Assembly: GCF_000518265.1 (NCBI RefSeq)
Contig: NZ_JADG01000017.1
Location: 62,001-126,000, forward strand
Direction of reading: 5' to 3'
DNA: 64,000 nt
DNA from: Actinomadura oligospora ATCC 43269
GTDB taxonomy: Bacteria; Actinomycetota; Actinomycetes; Streptosporangiales; Streptosporangiaceae
Shown in pieces: positions 28,371 through 36,108 of the stretch (position 1 is its first letter; every line of letters begins with the position of its first letter). Made by a program: the position numbers and the translations under genes. The notes beneath the pieces were generated by a model, which saw only the letters and a list, made by a program, of their open reading frames with translations, was not told the origin of the DNA and made no database searches.

Positions 28371-29597
28371 ATGGACGTCGATCTCCCCAGGCTTCGCCGC
28401 ACGCTCGGCGCGCCATCACTCGACCGTCTGGTGCGCAGACTTGCCCGGCGGATCGAACTCGGCCGTCCGCTCACCGGATCGTTGGTGCTGGATTCCCCGT
28501 CCGCCGACGAGATCAAGGCACTGCGGTCCCTGCTGGGCTCGGGCCGACTCCGCGCCGCGGCAACGGTGACCGTCGACCTGGACCGGCTCTCGGGCGTGCT
28601 CGCCGACGCGGGCATCGCCACCGACCTACCCGCCGCCGTCGAGGCACTGGTCGGCTCGATCACGCCACGCGAGCAGGTCCGTGCCACTGACCGTCTCGCC
28701 CATGAGGCGATGTTCGCCACGCTGGCGACGAGCAGGCATGCGGAGTCCGGCTGGTACAGGCAGTGGACGAAGAGCCTGGACCGCGAGGGCGCTCTCACCC
28801 GAATGCTCCGTCGCGGCGACACTCGACTTCTCGCCGCGGCCGTCGCCGTCCTGGACACGCTCCCCGCCTCGGGACTGCCGCTCCCGGTGGTAGCCGAGCG
28901 CGCCACCGGCGACACAAAGGCGTTGTCCAGCACACCGCTGGCCACCCTGGTCCTGCGTGCGCTGGCGGTTCGGGCAGGTGTTCCGGTCCCGCGTGGATCC
29001 GAGGCAGAGCGCCGGTTGTGGGAGTCGGCGGGAGTCCTTACCGACGACCTGTCCAGCCAGGTTCTGGTGTTGGGGCTACACGCGGAGCCTGGCGCGCCAC
29101 TGGCGGGTTGGCTGACCGAGGCCGCCCACCGTCGCACCCCGTTCCGCGTCACCCTGCACCAGCTGGTCACCATGCCGCCCGTGCCCAAGGCGGCCGAGGT
29201 CTATGTGTGCGAGAACCCCTCAGTCCTGCGCGCAGCCGTCGCCGAGCCGCCGGGCGCACCACTGATCTGTACCGAGGGAGTCCCGTCGGCCGCCTGTCAC
29301 CGCCTGCTGGAAGCCGTGCGGAACACCGGGGCGGCCATCCGATGGCGCGGCGACTTCGATTGGACGGGCCTGCGCACCACGACGATGGCGATCGACCGCT
29401 ACGGCGCCGTCCCCTGGCGGATGACCTCCGATGATTACGACACCGCGCTGGGGGAGGGTGAGTCCGAGCCGCTGCGAGGTTCCCCGGCCGCGAGCCCCTG
29501 GGATCCCGACCTGGAACAACGTCTGCACGCCACCGGCAGGGCGGTCATGGAGGAACGCCTCATCCCCCTCCTCCTCGCCGACCTCACCCGGGAGTGA
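28371..29597 (+). CDS. jetD: JetD, TOPRIM nuclease of Wadjet type III (TIGR02679; DUF3323+DUF2399)
   Basis: A 408-aa protein of the TIGR02679 family: an N-terminal DUF3323-like region and a C-terminal DUF2399 TOPRIM domain. The TOPRIM acidic residues are visible as VCENPSVL (residue ~281) and GDFDWTG (~326-332), with ICTEGVPSAA between them. JetD is the effector that cleaves the plasmid held by JetABC, related to the DNA-cleaving subunit of topoisomerase VI. ATG 11 bases after jetC, with a GCGGGGGGC ribosome binding site. With jetA-C the operon is complete and all catalytic motifs are intact, so the system looks functional. Confidence 0.94.
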   Translation: MDVDLPRLRRTLGAPSLDRLVRRLARRIELGRPLTGSLVLDSPSADEIKALRSLLGSGRLRAAATVTVDLDRLSGVLADAGIATDLPAAVEALVGSITPREQVRATDRLAHEAMFATLATSRHAESGWYRQWTKSLDREGALTRMLRRGDTRLLAAAVAVLDTLPASGLPLPVVAERATGDTKALSSTPLATLVLRALAVRAGVPVPRGSEAERRLWESAGVLTDDLSSQVLVLGLHAEPGAPLAGWLTEAAHRRTPFRVTLHQLVTMPPVPKAAEVYVCENPSVLRAAVAEPPGAPLICTEGVPSAACHRLLEAVRNTGAAIRWRGDFDWTGLRTTTMAIDRYGAVPWRMTSDDYDTALGEGESEPLRGSPAASPWDPDLEQRLHATGRAVMEERLIPLLLADLTRE

Positions 29598-29732
29598 GCC
29601 GACCCGATTGTCGCGATATGCACCCTTGGCGCCAATTACGCTTTTCTGACGACCGTCAGGTATCCGAAAACTTGGCGAATATCCCCGTTTACGTTGCCCT
29701 TGGCCGGGCCCTGCGGGAGGATCTTCCATAGT

Positions 29733-29750
29733 CCGCTCGATTCCGAGCGG
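29733..29750. terminator. Short hairpin after jetD
   Basis: CCGCTCG (29733-29739) pairs with CGAGCGG (29744-29750) around a four-base loop, 135 bases after the jetD stop. It has no T-run. Together with the larger stem-loop that follows, it may end the Wadjet transcript. Confidence 0.45.
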
Positions 29751-29771
29751 GCATCGCGGCCTCAACGCGGA

Positions 29772-29826
29772 AGGGCCGACACTCCAGCACCTGCGGGAAC
29801 AGGCGCTAATCCGAAGTGTCGGCCCT
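29772..29826. repeat. Twelve-base-pair inverted repeat with inner hairpin
   Basis: AGGGCCGACACT (29772-29783) is perfectly complementary to AGTGTCGGCCCT (29815-29826). The 31-base spacer has its own CCTG/CAGG pairing. The element sits between the Wadjet operon and the small gene pair. It could be a terminator, a leader structure of the downstream genes or the stem of a small RNA. Confidence 0.55.
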
Positions 29827-29876
29827 CCACGCACCGCCGCGACCGGTCCTTAACGAGTCGTCACGGAGGTACGTTC

Positions 29877-30206
29877 GTGCGCGAGTGTACTATTCACGCC
29901 CCCATGGTCGTGGCCCACCCCCTCATCACAGGGTCGGCCCTTCCTGGCCAGAGGTTCATCTCCCAGGGCAGCATCTCAACGACGATCCTGCTCTGGAGCG
30001 TCCTCGGTCCGGTCGCCGTCTCTCTCGGGATGGTCGCCCTGATCGGCCTGATCGCATGGCGGACGCACGTCAGGGGCGACGTCGAGCGCAACATCCGCGT
30101 CCTGGAGATCCTGGTCGGCGTTCTCCCGTGGTACCGCGGCCGTCGCCCCTCCCCCAGGACGCGGAGGCCGGCCAAGTCCGTCACCGCACGGAAGCGGCGC
30201 AGCTGA
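29877..30206 (+). CDS. Small single-pass membrane protein, unknown function
   Basis: A 109-aa protein of unknown function. The GTG start lies six bases after GGAGGT; an internal ATG at residue 10 is weaker. One strong membrane segment, ILLWSVLGPVAVSLGMVALI, spans residues ~39-60. An Arg/Lys-rich cytoplasmic tail (RRPSPRTRRPAKSVTARKRR) follows, so the N-terminus is likely outside. Its stop and the next start share one base (TGATG), so the two genes are coupled. It lies directly downstream of Wadjet across the 29772 stem-loop. Whether it belongs to the defence island is open. Confidence 0.65.
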   Translation: MRECTIHAPMVVAHPLITGSALPGQRFISQGSISTTILLWSVLGPVAVSLGMVALIGLIAWRTHVRGDVERNIRVLEILVGVLPWYRGRRPSPRTRRPAKSVTARKRRS

Positions 30207-30514
30207 TGGCCGCCGTCGGACGCAGGCCCGCCGCTGCGGAAGGAACCTGCTCAGAGAAGGAATGCCGTCGGCCCACACGGTTCCGTGTCCACGTGCGGAC
30301 GCCGGCCGAGCGCGACAGGACGGACTCCTGGACCACGGGCTCCTGCGGTGCCCATCTCGTCGACACCATCCAGCGGTTGGCGAGCAGGGCGCACGAACGG
30401 AGGCGCGATCCCGCCTATGTCACGGTTTACGCCACGACGGAGGCGCACTCCCCCGATGGCGGCGGCCCCGGCTCCCGCATTGAGGAACTCACGGTGGGCA
30501 CCTTCCTGGTGTAA
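30206..30514 (+). CDS. Small Cys/His protein, unknown function
   Basis: A 102-aa unknown protein translated from an ATG that overlaps the stop of the membrane-protein gene. It has a CSEKEC pair (residues ~14-19) and a CGAH pair (~45-48), spaced as in a small zinc-binding fold. A C-terminal strand-rich part, YVTVYATTEAHS, follows. No named domain recognised. The likely job is a soluble partner of the membrane protein before it; this is inference from coupling only. Confidence 0.65.
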   Translation: MAAVGRRPAAAEGTCSEKECRRPTRFRVHVRTPAERDRTDSWTTGSCGAHLVDTIQRLASRAHERRRDPAYVTVYATTEAHSPDGGGPGSRIEELTVGTFLV

Positions 30515-30649
30515 GGCTGAGCCGGAAGCCCCACAAGACGGCATTCAAACCCGTCATAACTGGCGATATCCGGCCAGCCCGCCCCGCCTTCCCCCATCGC
30601 GCCTTTTCTCGATACTGAAGGCTCCGCGACCGGAGGAAGGCGGGGCACC

Positions 30650-31756
30650 ATGGAATTCCAGCTGGGTCTGTTCTCCCCCAACACCGAATCAGGGCTGGCC
30701 ATCACCACCGTTCCCGAACGGTGGCACGCCACCTGGGACAACAATCTGCGGCTCGCCATGCTCGCCGATCGCGCGGGGCTCGACTTCCTGCTCCCGGTCG
30801 CGCGCTGGATCGACTGGGGACCCGACACCGCCTTCCATCGCAGCGCACTCGACCCGCTGGTATGGGCCTCGGGTCTACTGGCCGCAACCCAGCGGCTCCG
30901 GGTGTTCAGCACAGTGCACACCGCGTTCCATCACCCCGTCGTCGCCGCCAAGCAGTTGGCCACGCTCGACCAGGTCGGAAAGGGTCGAGCCGGGCTCAAC
31001 ATCGTCGCGGGATGGCACGCCCCCGAATACGCGATGTTCGGCCTCTCCCTGCCATCCGACCACGACACGCGATACGCCTACGCGCAGGAATGGTGGGACA
31101 TCGTCCAACGCATCTGGACGAGTACCGCCCCCTTCGACCATGACGGCCGTTTCTTCCACCTGCGTGGCGTGGTCGGCGCACCCGGCCCGTACGACGGGAA
31201 CAAGGTGCTGACCATGAACGCCGGGTCGTCCCAGCAAGGACGGTCGTTCGCCGCCCGCAACGCCGACCACGCCTTCACCGTCGTCGGAGGCCCGGAGGAC
31301 GGCTCCGACATCGTCAAGACGATCAAGGCGGATGCCGAGGCGCTGGGCCGGTCCGTGGGCGTCTTCACGCTCGGCCACGTGGTCTGCAGGCCCACCCGGG
31401 CCGAGGCCGAGGACCGGCTGGCCTACTACGCCGACGCACACGCCGACTGGCCCGCCGTGGACGAGGTCATGCGCCTGCAGGGACTGCACGCACAGTCCTT
31501 CACGCCCGAGATGCTCCGCACCTACCGCGGACGGTTCGCCGCCGGTCACGGCAGCTGCCCGCTGGTGGGCACCCCCGACGACGTCGCCGACGCCCTCGCC
31601 GGGTTCGCCGACGCCGGGTTCGACGGGATCGCGCTGTCCTTCCTCGACTACGCCGACGAACTCGGCTACTTCGCTGCCGAGGTGCTGCCTCGCCTGGCCG
31701 CCCTCGGTGTCCGCCCGTCCGCCGCCGCGCCCAGACCCGAGAGCGACTCGCCATGA
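30650..31756 (+). CDS. LLM-class flavin-dependent monooxygenase (SsuD/SfnG/RutA-like)
   Basis: A 368-aa bacterial-luciferase-like TIM barrel enzyme using reduced flavin and oxygen. The N-terminal MEFQLGLFSPN and the segments DFLLPVARWIDWG, STVHTAFHHPVVAAKQLATLDQ and GRAGLNIVAGW follow the SsuD/SfnG/RutA group. These oxidise alkanesulfonates, dimethylsulfone or pyrimidines; the true substrate cannot be told here. ATG with GGAGGAAGG upstream. The stop overlaps the AraC regulator start as ATGA, so enzyme and regulator are made together. No flavin reductase gene is adjacent; one lies at 46423. Confidence 0.88.
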   Translation: MEFQLGLFSPNTESGLAITTVPERWHATWDNNLRLAMLADRAGLDFLLPVARWIDWGPDTAFHRSALDPLVWASGLLAATQRLRVFSTVHTAFHHPVVAAKQLATLDQVGKGRAGLNIVAGWHAPEYAMFGLSLPSDHDTRYAYAQEWWDIVQRIWTSTAPFDHDGRFFHLRGVVGAPGPYDGNKVLTMNAGSSQQGRSFAARNADHAFTVVGGPEDGSDIVKTIKADAEALGRSVGVFTLGHVVCRPTRAEAEDRLAYYADAHADWPAVDEVMRLQGLHAQSFTPEMLRTYRGRFAAGHGSCPLVGTPDDVADALAGFADAGFDGIALSFLDYADELGYFAAEVLPRLAALGVRPSAAAPRPESDSP

Positions 31757-32781
31757 CCGCATCCCCTCCCCCCGTCCCCCCACTGTCGAACTACCAGCGC
31801 GCCGTCAGTTCCAGCGTCGAGGTCCTGCACGACAAGGTCGAACCGTATGCCGTGGGCCACGACCTCCAGCTCAGGGAACCTGGCATTCCCCTGGACGGGA
31901 TGGTCAACGCCCTCGGCATCGGGGACGTCAACCTGGTGTGGGTCCGCTACGGCGGCGGCGGGGTGATCGTCGACACCCCGCCCGTCGAAGCCGAGTTCGC
32001 CATGTGCGCCCCCCAGGCCCCCATGGACGTGGAGTACCGCAAGTCCGGCCGCAAGGACACCGTGGACGGGCTCCTCGTCCTCTCCCAGGACGAGGCCATG
32101 CGGATGAGTCCGCACCCCACCCTCGGATGCCTCGTCATGGCCACCACTACCGAGCGCCTCACCCGGCATCTGTCCGACCTCCTCGGCCGTCCCGACCACG
32201 GCCCTGTACAGATCCACCCGGAACAGGGCGACGCGATCATGTCTGCGGCGCTCGTCGAGCAGACCTGGCGGCATGTGTGCCTCGTCCTCAATGACTTCGT
32301 GGCGGGGGGCACGCTCAATCCGCTGGCCGCCCGCGCCATGGAGGAGACTCTCCTCAACGCGGTCCTGCTCGGCCTGCGACACAGCGCGACCTCCACCATC
32401 GCCGAACAGCCGGTGAACCGCCGCCGCCATCACCTCGTGCCGTTCATCGAGGATTGGGTCCAAGCCCACCACCACGAGGCCGTCGGTGTCACCGACATCG
32501 CCGCCGCAGCGGGCATAGGCGTCCAGCAACTCCGGGTCATCTGCCGTGGTGAATGGGGAGTCACCCCGGTCCAGTACCTGCGCGGCGTCCGCCTCGACCA
32601 CGCTCGCACCGCCCTGCTCAAGGCCGTCCCAGAACCCGGCACGATCGCCGCCGTCGCCACAGCGGCCGGATACCTCCACAAGGGCCGCTTCGCCATCCAC
32701 TACCGAGAGCGCTTCGGCGAACTGCCGAGCCAGACTCTCCACGGCCAGGCGGGCAGTTCGATATACCCCCGCATCGGCTGA
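31753..32781 (+). CDS. AraC-family transcriptional regulator
   Basis: A 342-aa regulator. The N-terminal ~200 residues form an AraC-binding-like sensor domain (RKSGRKDTVDGLLVLSQDEAMRM region). The C-terminal ~100 carry two helix-turn-helix motifs (VTDIAAAAGIGVQQLRVICR, then the second beginning IAAVATAAGYLHKGRFAIHY). The typical FGELPSQTL follows. Translationally coupled to the flavin monooxygenase, which is the likely target. The signal is unknown. Confidence 0.92.
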   Translation: MTASPPPVPPLSNYQRAVSSSVEVLHDKVEPYAVGHDLQLREPGIPLDGMVNALGIGDVNLVWVRYGGGGVIVDTPPVEAEFAMCAPQAPMDVEYRKSGRKDTVDGLLVLSQDEAMRMSPHPTLGCLVMATTTERLTRHLSDLLGRPDHGPVQIHPEQGDAIMSAALVEQTWRHVCLVLNDFVAGGTLNPLAARAMEETLLNAVLLGLRHSATSTIAEQPVNRRRHHLVPFIEDWVQAHHHEAVGVTDIAAAAGIGVQQLRVICRGEWGVTPVQYLRGVRLDHARTALLKAVPEPGTIAAVATAAGYLHKGRFAIHYRERFGELPSQTLHGQAGSSIYPRIG

Positions 32782-32846
32782 CCGGGCCTTACTCCTGTCG
32801 CACTCTGTTGGGCTTGGGATTGCTCCGGCTGCAGTGACGTTGGTGT

Positions 32847-32878
32847 GCCCTTGGCCCGAGGAGTGCCGGGCCAAGGGC
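32847..32878. terminator. Bidirectional terminator hairpin
   Basis: GCCCTTGGCCC (32847-32857) pairs perfectly with GGGCCAAGGGC (32868-32878) over a ten-base loop. It lies between the convergent AraC gene and the 175-aa gene. Confidence 0.7.
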
Positions 32879-32886
32879 CGCGTCGG

Positions 32887-33414
32887 TCAGTGGCCGCAGA
32901 TGTGTTGGTGTTCTAGTTCGAAGGGGATCACTCCGGTCGTGGCGGGGGTCACCTCCAGGATGAGTTCGCCTGCGCGGTAAACCGGGCGGACGAAGTCGTG
33001 GGTGGTCAGGACGGTGTCGGGCGGGAGGGGGCCGCCTAGTGGGTCGATGCGGTCCACTACGCCGGTCGCCTCGGCTTCTGCCAGGGTCAGCGTTCCGCGG
33101 AGGAGGTGCTGGCCGGGGAAGCGGACGGCTCGGCCCTCGCGGCGGTGGGCGGCGAGGGCCTCGCTGGCACCGGGTGCGTGCTCGTCTGGGCCGGTGACCT
33201 GGCCGTCCTCGGCCACGGCCGCACCCTGGGCGAGGAACGCCATGGTCGCTGTGGCGGCGGTGGCCGGGTCCAGTTCCACCGATGCGGCGTGGTGGGCCTG
33301 GCCGTGGCGGACGGGGTGGGTGCAGAGCAGGATCGGCTCCGGCACGGCGTCCAGGATCATCCGTTCCAGAGCTGAACGGTCGCGGTGACCCGCGTCCACA
33401 CCCAGGACGGTCAT
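32887..33414 (-). CDS. Hypothetical protein, 175 aa, coupled to PHP hydrolase
   Basis: An unrecognised protein. ATG overlaps the stop of the PHP gene as ATGA, so the two are made together. It has no signal peptide or membrane segment. It is His-rich, with THPVRHGQAHHAA (residues ~32-44) and a closing PFELEHQHICGH, which could bind metal. A tract of Ala/Thr (LDPATAATATMAFLAQGAAV) suggests a helical core. The pairing suggests a role with the metallohydrolase or its metal supply; no family is claimed. Confidence 0.75.
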   Translation of the reverse strand: MTVLGVDAGHRDRSALERMILDAVPEPILLCTHPVRHGQAHHAASVELDPATAATATMAFLAQGAAVAEDGQVTGPDEHAPGASEALAAHRREGRAVRFPGQHLLRGTLTLAEAEATGVVDRIDPLGGPLPPDTVLTTHDFVRPVYRAGELILEVTPATTGVIPFELEHQHICGH

Positions 33415-35027
33415 CGGACGTCGACGAAGATCGGGTTGGCGTAGCACCACAGGTCGTCCCAGGGGGCTGCCGCGCCCTGGACGTCCATCATCGGCTCGAG
33501 CCCGTTCGAGCGCTTGCCGTCGGTGCCGCGCAGCCGCACGTAGAACGGCTCGCGGACGTTACGGAAGCGGTGTTCGAAGTGCAGGACGGAGGCGTGCCCG
33601 CGCGGGGTGAACGACTCGACCACCGACACCTGCGGGTTGGTGAAGGAGTCGCGGTCGGCGGCGGGGCCGGTCACCGCGCCGCGGATGAGGTCGAGGCGGG
33701 CCAGCCGGGGGATCTCGCCAGAGGCGTTGGGGGTGGTGGCCGTCCGGACCGTGACGCGGACGGTGACGTTCGCGCCGCGCCGGACGGTGATCCGCCCGCC
33801 GAGTGTGGCGGGGTGGCCGCCGCCCTCGCCGTGCACGCGCACGTCCAGGTCCGACACCAGGCCGCCCATCGCGACCCACACGCGGCCCTGGCGGATGGCC
33901 TCCATGACGCCGCGGAAGGTGGGCGAGGTCGCGCCGACGACCGTGCGGCTGAACTGGCCGGGCCAGAAGTCGGCGTAGGTGTGCGGCGTGCCGGTGTCGA
34001 CCGGGTCGGGGTAGCGGCCGTGCGCGTCGTACCAGCCGTCCGGGACCGAGGGCGAGGCGAGCGTGCTGCCGGTGGCGCTGTGGACGTCGGAGTTGCTGGT
34101 GATCCACCAGCCGCGGCCCTCGGCGAGCATCGCGTCCCAGAGTCCGCCCAGCTTGGCGGTCATCCAGTCGAAGCCGCCGAACGTCCGGTAGGACTCCGAC
34201 GGCCAGCCCGTCCAGGAGTCGGTGCCGGGCGCGTTGCCGTAGCCGCCGCGGTGCCCGCCGTCGTTCTGCGCGCCCGGCGAGCCCTCCATGCCGACGGCGA
34301 TGTGCGGGGCGGTGTCGCGGTAGTTGCGGAACTCGTGCGGCGAGTAGCGGCCGTTGCGGCTCGGGTGGTTGGCGATCATCAGGGCGGAGTCGATGGCGCC
34401 CCGGTCGATCTGGCCCGACATCCAGCGCAGCCCGGCCAGCGCGGTCGCCTCGTTGGCCGGCGAGGTGTGGTTGGTGCCGTTGATGTTGCCGTCGAACAGC
34501 TTCTCGAAGGCGCGCAGGGCGGTGAGCTCGTCCCGGGCGGCGTCGAAGAAGACCGTGGCGTGCTCGCCGGACGGAACGTTCCACTCCAGGCCCTGCCAGA
34601 GCAGCATCGACGGGTTCGCCCGCCGGGCCCGCAGGACGTCGGCGTAGGTCTGCTCGACGGCGAACTTCTCGTGCGCCACGTGCCCGTGGTCGGTGATGAC
34701 CATCCAGTCCAGGCCGTTCTCGCGGCCTGCGGCGACCTGCTGCGCGACGGTGTGCATCGCGTCGTAGCTGGACTGGGTGTGGACGTGGTGGTCCCCGGCG
34801 AGCCAGCGCAGGCGGCGCGGGTCGGGGACGGCCGGCCGGTGCTTCGGCTCGGCGGACGCGGACGCGGGCGTGGCCAGCACGCCGGCGCCGGTCGCCGCCA
34901 CCCCCACCAGCCCGAGCCGTTGCAGGAACCGGCGGCGCGCCAGGTCCCCGGGCGGCAGCTCGGCGTCGGGCACCGTCGCGTCCGCGTACGGCTCCTGGTG
35001 GTGCTGATGGTGGTGGTGGTGTCCCAC
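33411..35027 (-). CDS. Tat-exported PHP-domain metallohydrolase (CehA/McbA-like)
   Basis: A 538-aa secreted phosphoesterase-like enzyme. The GTG at 35027 follows AGGAGG by four bases; longer reading upstream was rejected. After a His-rich leader (GHHHHHQHHQEP) comes a Tat signal, RRRFLQRLGLVGVAATG, ending near PASASA. The PHP metal ligands are visible as DHHVHTQ (residue ~77), ITDHGH, NHPSRNG and NSDVHSATG. A C-terminal beta-rich domain (VHGEGGGHPATLGGRITVRRGANVTV) follows. The family includes carbamate and pesticide hydrolases, but the substrate here is unknown. The polyhistidine before the Tat motif is unusual. Confidence 0.9.
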   Translation of the reverse strand: MGHHHHHQHHQEPYADATVPDAELPPGDLARRRFLQRLGLVGVAATGAGVLATPASASAEPKHRPAVPDPRRLRWLAGDHHVHTQSSYDAMHTVAQQVAAGRENGLDWMVITDHGHVAHEKFAVEQTYADVLRARRANPSMLLWQGLEWNVPSGEHATVFFDAARDELTALRAFEKLFDGNINGTNHTSPANEATALAGLRWMSGQIDRGAIDSALMIANHPSRNGRYSPHEFRNYRDTAPHIAVGMEGSPGAQNDGGHRGGYGNAPGTDSWTGWPSESYRTFGGFDWMTAKLGGLWDAMLAEGRGWWITSNSDVHSATGSTLASPSVPDGWYDAHGRYPDPVDTGTPHTYADFWPGQFSRTVVGATSPTFRGVMEAIRQGRVWVAMGGLVSDLDVRVHGEGGGHPATLGGRITVRRGANVTVRVTVRTATTPNASGEIPRLARLDLIRGAVTGPAADRDSFTNPQVSVVESFTPRGHASVLHFEHRFRNVREPFYVRLRGTDGKRSNGLEPMMDVQGAAAPWDDLWCYANPIFVDVR

Positions 35028-35177
35028 GTGCCCTCCTCGTTGACAAACCCGCGTGGGACAGAACCTAGACACGTGAAACGACGGCCAAGGGTACGAAAGG
35101 TGACTATTCATCGAAGATCATCCGATATGAGGGCGGGGTTCACCTTCGAGTCACGCGGGGACGTGACGCTGCGCACC

Positions 35178-36035
35178 ATGATCAGAACGCGCATCGTGGC
35201 GACGCTCGCCGCGGCCACCGCCGTCCTCGCCGCCGCACTCCCCGGGACGGCCACGGCCGACACCCTCCGGCTCGGCCCCTGGAAGCAGACCGGGAGCGTG
35301 GCCCGCCCGTCGGCCACCAGCAACCAGGGCCTCGCCACCGTCCGGGGCAAAGGGCTCTACTACACCGGGAACGGCACGGTTCCGGACGAGCTGAAGACCG
35401 CGGGCTGGGGCCACGTCGGCGACCCCGACTCCGCGCGCGGCCACGTCTTCGACGCCTACCAGTGGACCGCCGCCGACCCCACCGCCAAGATGTTCCTCGT
35501 CACCACGCCCGGCGGCGCGCGTTACCGGTACGTCCACCCGCTGGCGCCCGGCGAGATGATGAACAACTCCTACGCGGCCGTCACGCCGAACGGCCAGTGG
35601 CTGGTCAGCGGCGAATGGGGCACGATGAACCGGCTCCTGGTGCTGCCGACGCCCGTCCTGAACCCGCGGACCCCGCGCACGGGCGGCACGCTCCCGCTCG
35701 CCGGTCAGATCACGCTGGACCGACCCGTCCGCGACGTCCAGGGCTGCGACTTCGTGACCGCGACCTCGCTGGTCTGCGCGACCGACGACACCGGCACCGA
35801 CCTGTTCCCGACCACCAAGCAGCTGCTGCGGATCACCCTGTCCGAGCCGCTGCGCGGACGGGACGTCACGGCCACGGTGACCTCGCTCGGCCAGGTTCCG
35901 CTGGTCAGCGCCTGCTCCGGCGAGTTCGAGACCGAGGGCGTCGACTACGACAAGACCAGTGGACGCCTGCGCGTCGCGGTCGTCCCGCCGAGCCCCTGCG
36001 ACGTCGACACGACGATCTACACCTTCCAGCGCTGA
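35178..36035 (+). CDS. Secreted protein of unknown function, beta-propeller-like
   Basis: A 285-aa protein with a clear Sec signal peptide (MIRTRIVATLAAATAVLAAA, cleaved near GTATA-DT). The mature part has repeated strand patterns (GQWLVSGEWGTMNRLLVLP, QGCDFVTATSLVCATDD, EGVDYDKTSGRLRVAV) resembling SMP-30 or quinoprotein-type propellers. I cannot name the family. ATG at 35178 was chosen because it begins the signal peptide; GTG 35163 and ATG 35127 are alternatives in frame. Four cysteines in the mature part could form disulfides. Converges on the BNR-repeat gene across a strong terminator. Confidence 0.8.
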   Translation: MIRTRIVATLAAATAVLAAALPGTATADTLRLGPWKQTGSVARPSATSNQGLATVRGKGLYYTGNGTVPDELKTAGWGHVGDPDSARGHVFDAYQWTAADPTAKMFLVTTPGGARYRYVHPLAPGEMMNNSYAAVTPNGQWLVSGEWGTMNRLLVLPTPVLNPRTPRTGGTLPLAGQITLDRPVRDVQGCDFVTATSLVCATDDTGTDLFPTTKQLLRITLSEPLRGRDVTATVTSLGQVPLVSACSGEFETEGVDYDKTSGRLRVAVVPPSPCDVDTTIYTFQR

Positions 36036-36056
36036 CCTCCTCCGCACGTGTTCTCC

Positions 36057-36097
36057 CGGAGGCCACCACGCGGGACGATCCCGCGTGGTGGCCTCCG
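36057..36097. terminator. Perfect 19-bp bidirectional terminator
   Basis: Bases 36057-36075 are perfectly complementary to 36079-36097, leaving a three-base CGA loop. It lies between two convergent genes with 21 and 11 bases to the stops, so it should end transcription from both sides. Confidence 0.85.
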
Positions 36098-36108
36098 ACT
36101 CCGGTGGA

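Noticed and set aside
33282..36035. A 917-codon plus-strand frame
   Set aside because: Most of it is antisense to the PHP hydrolase. Only the last 286 codons, with a signal peptide, are kept as a gene.
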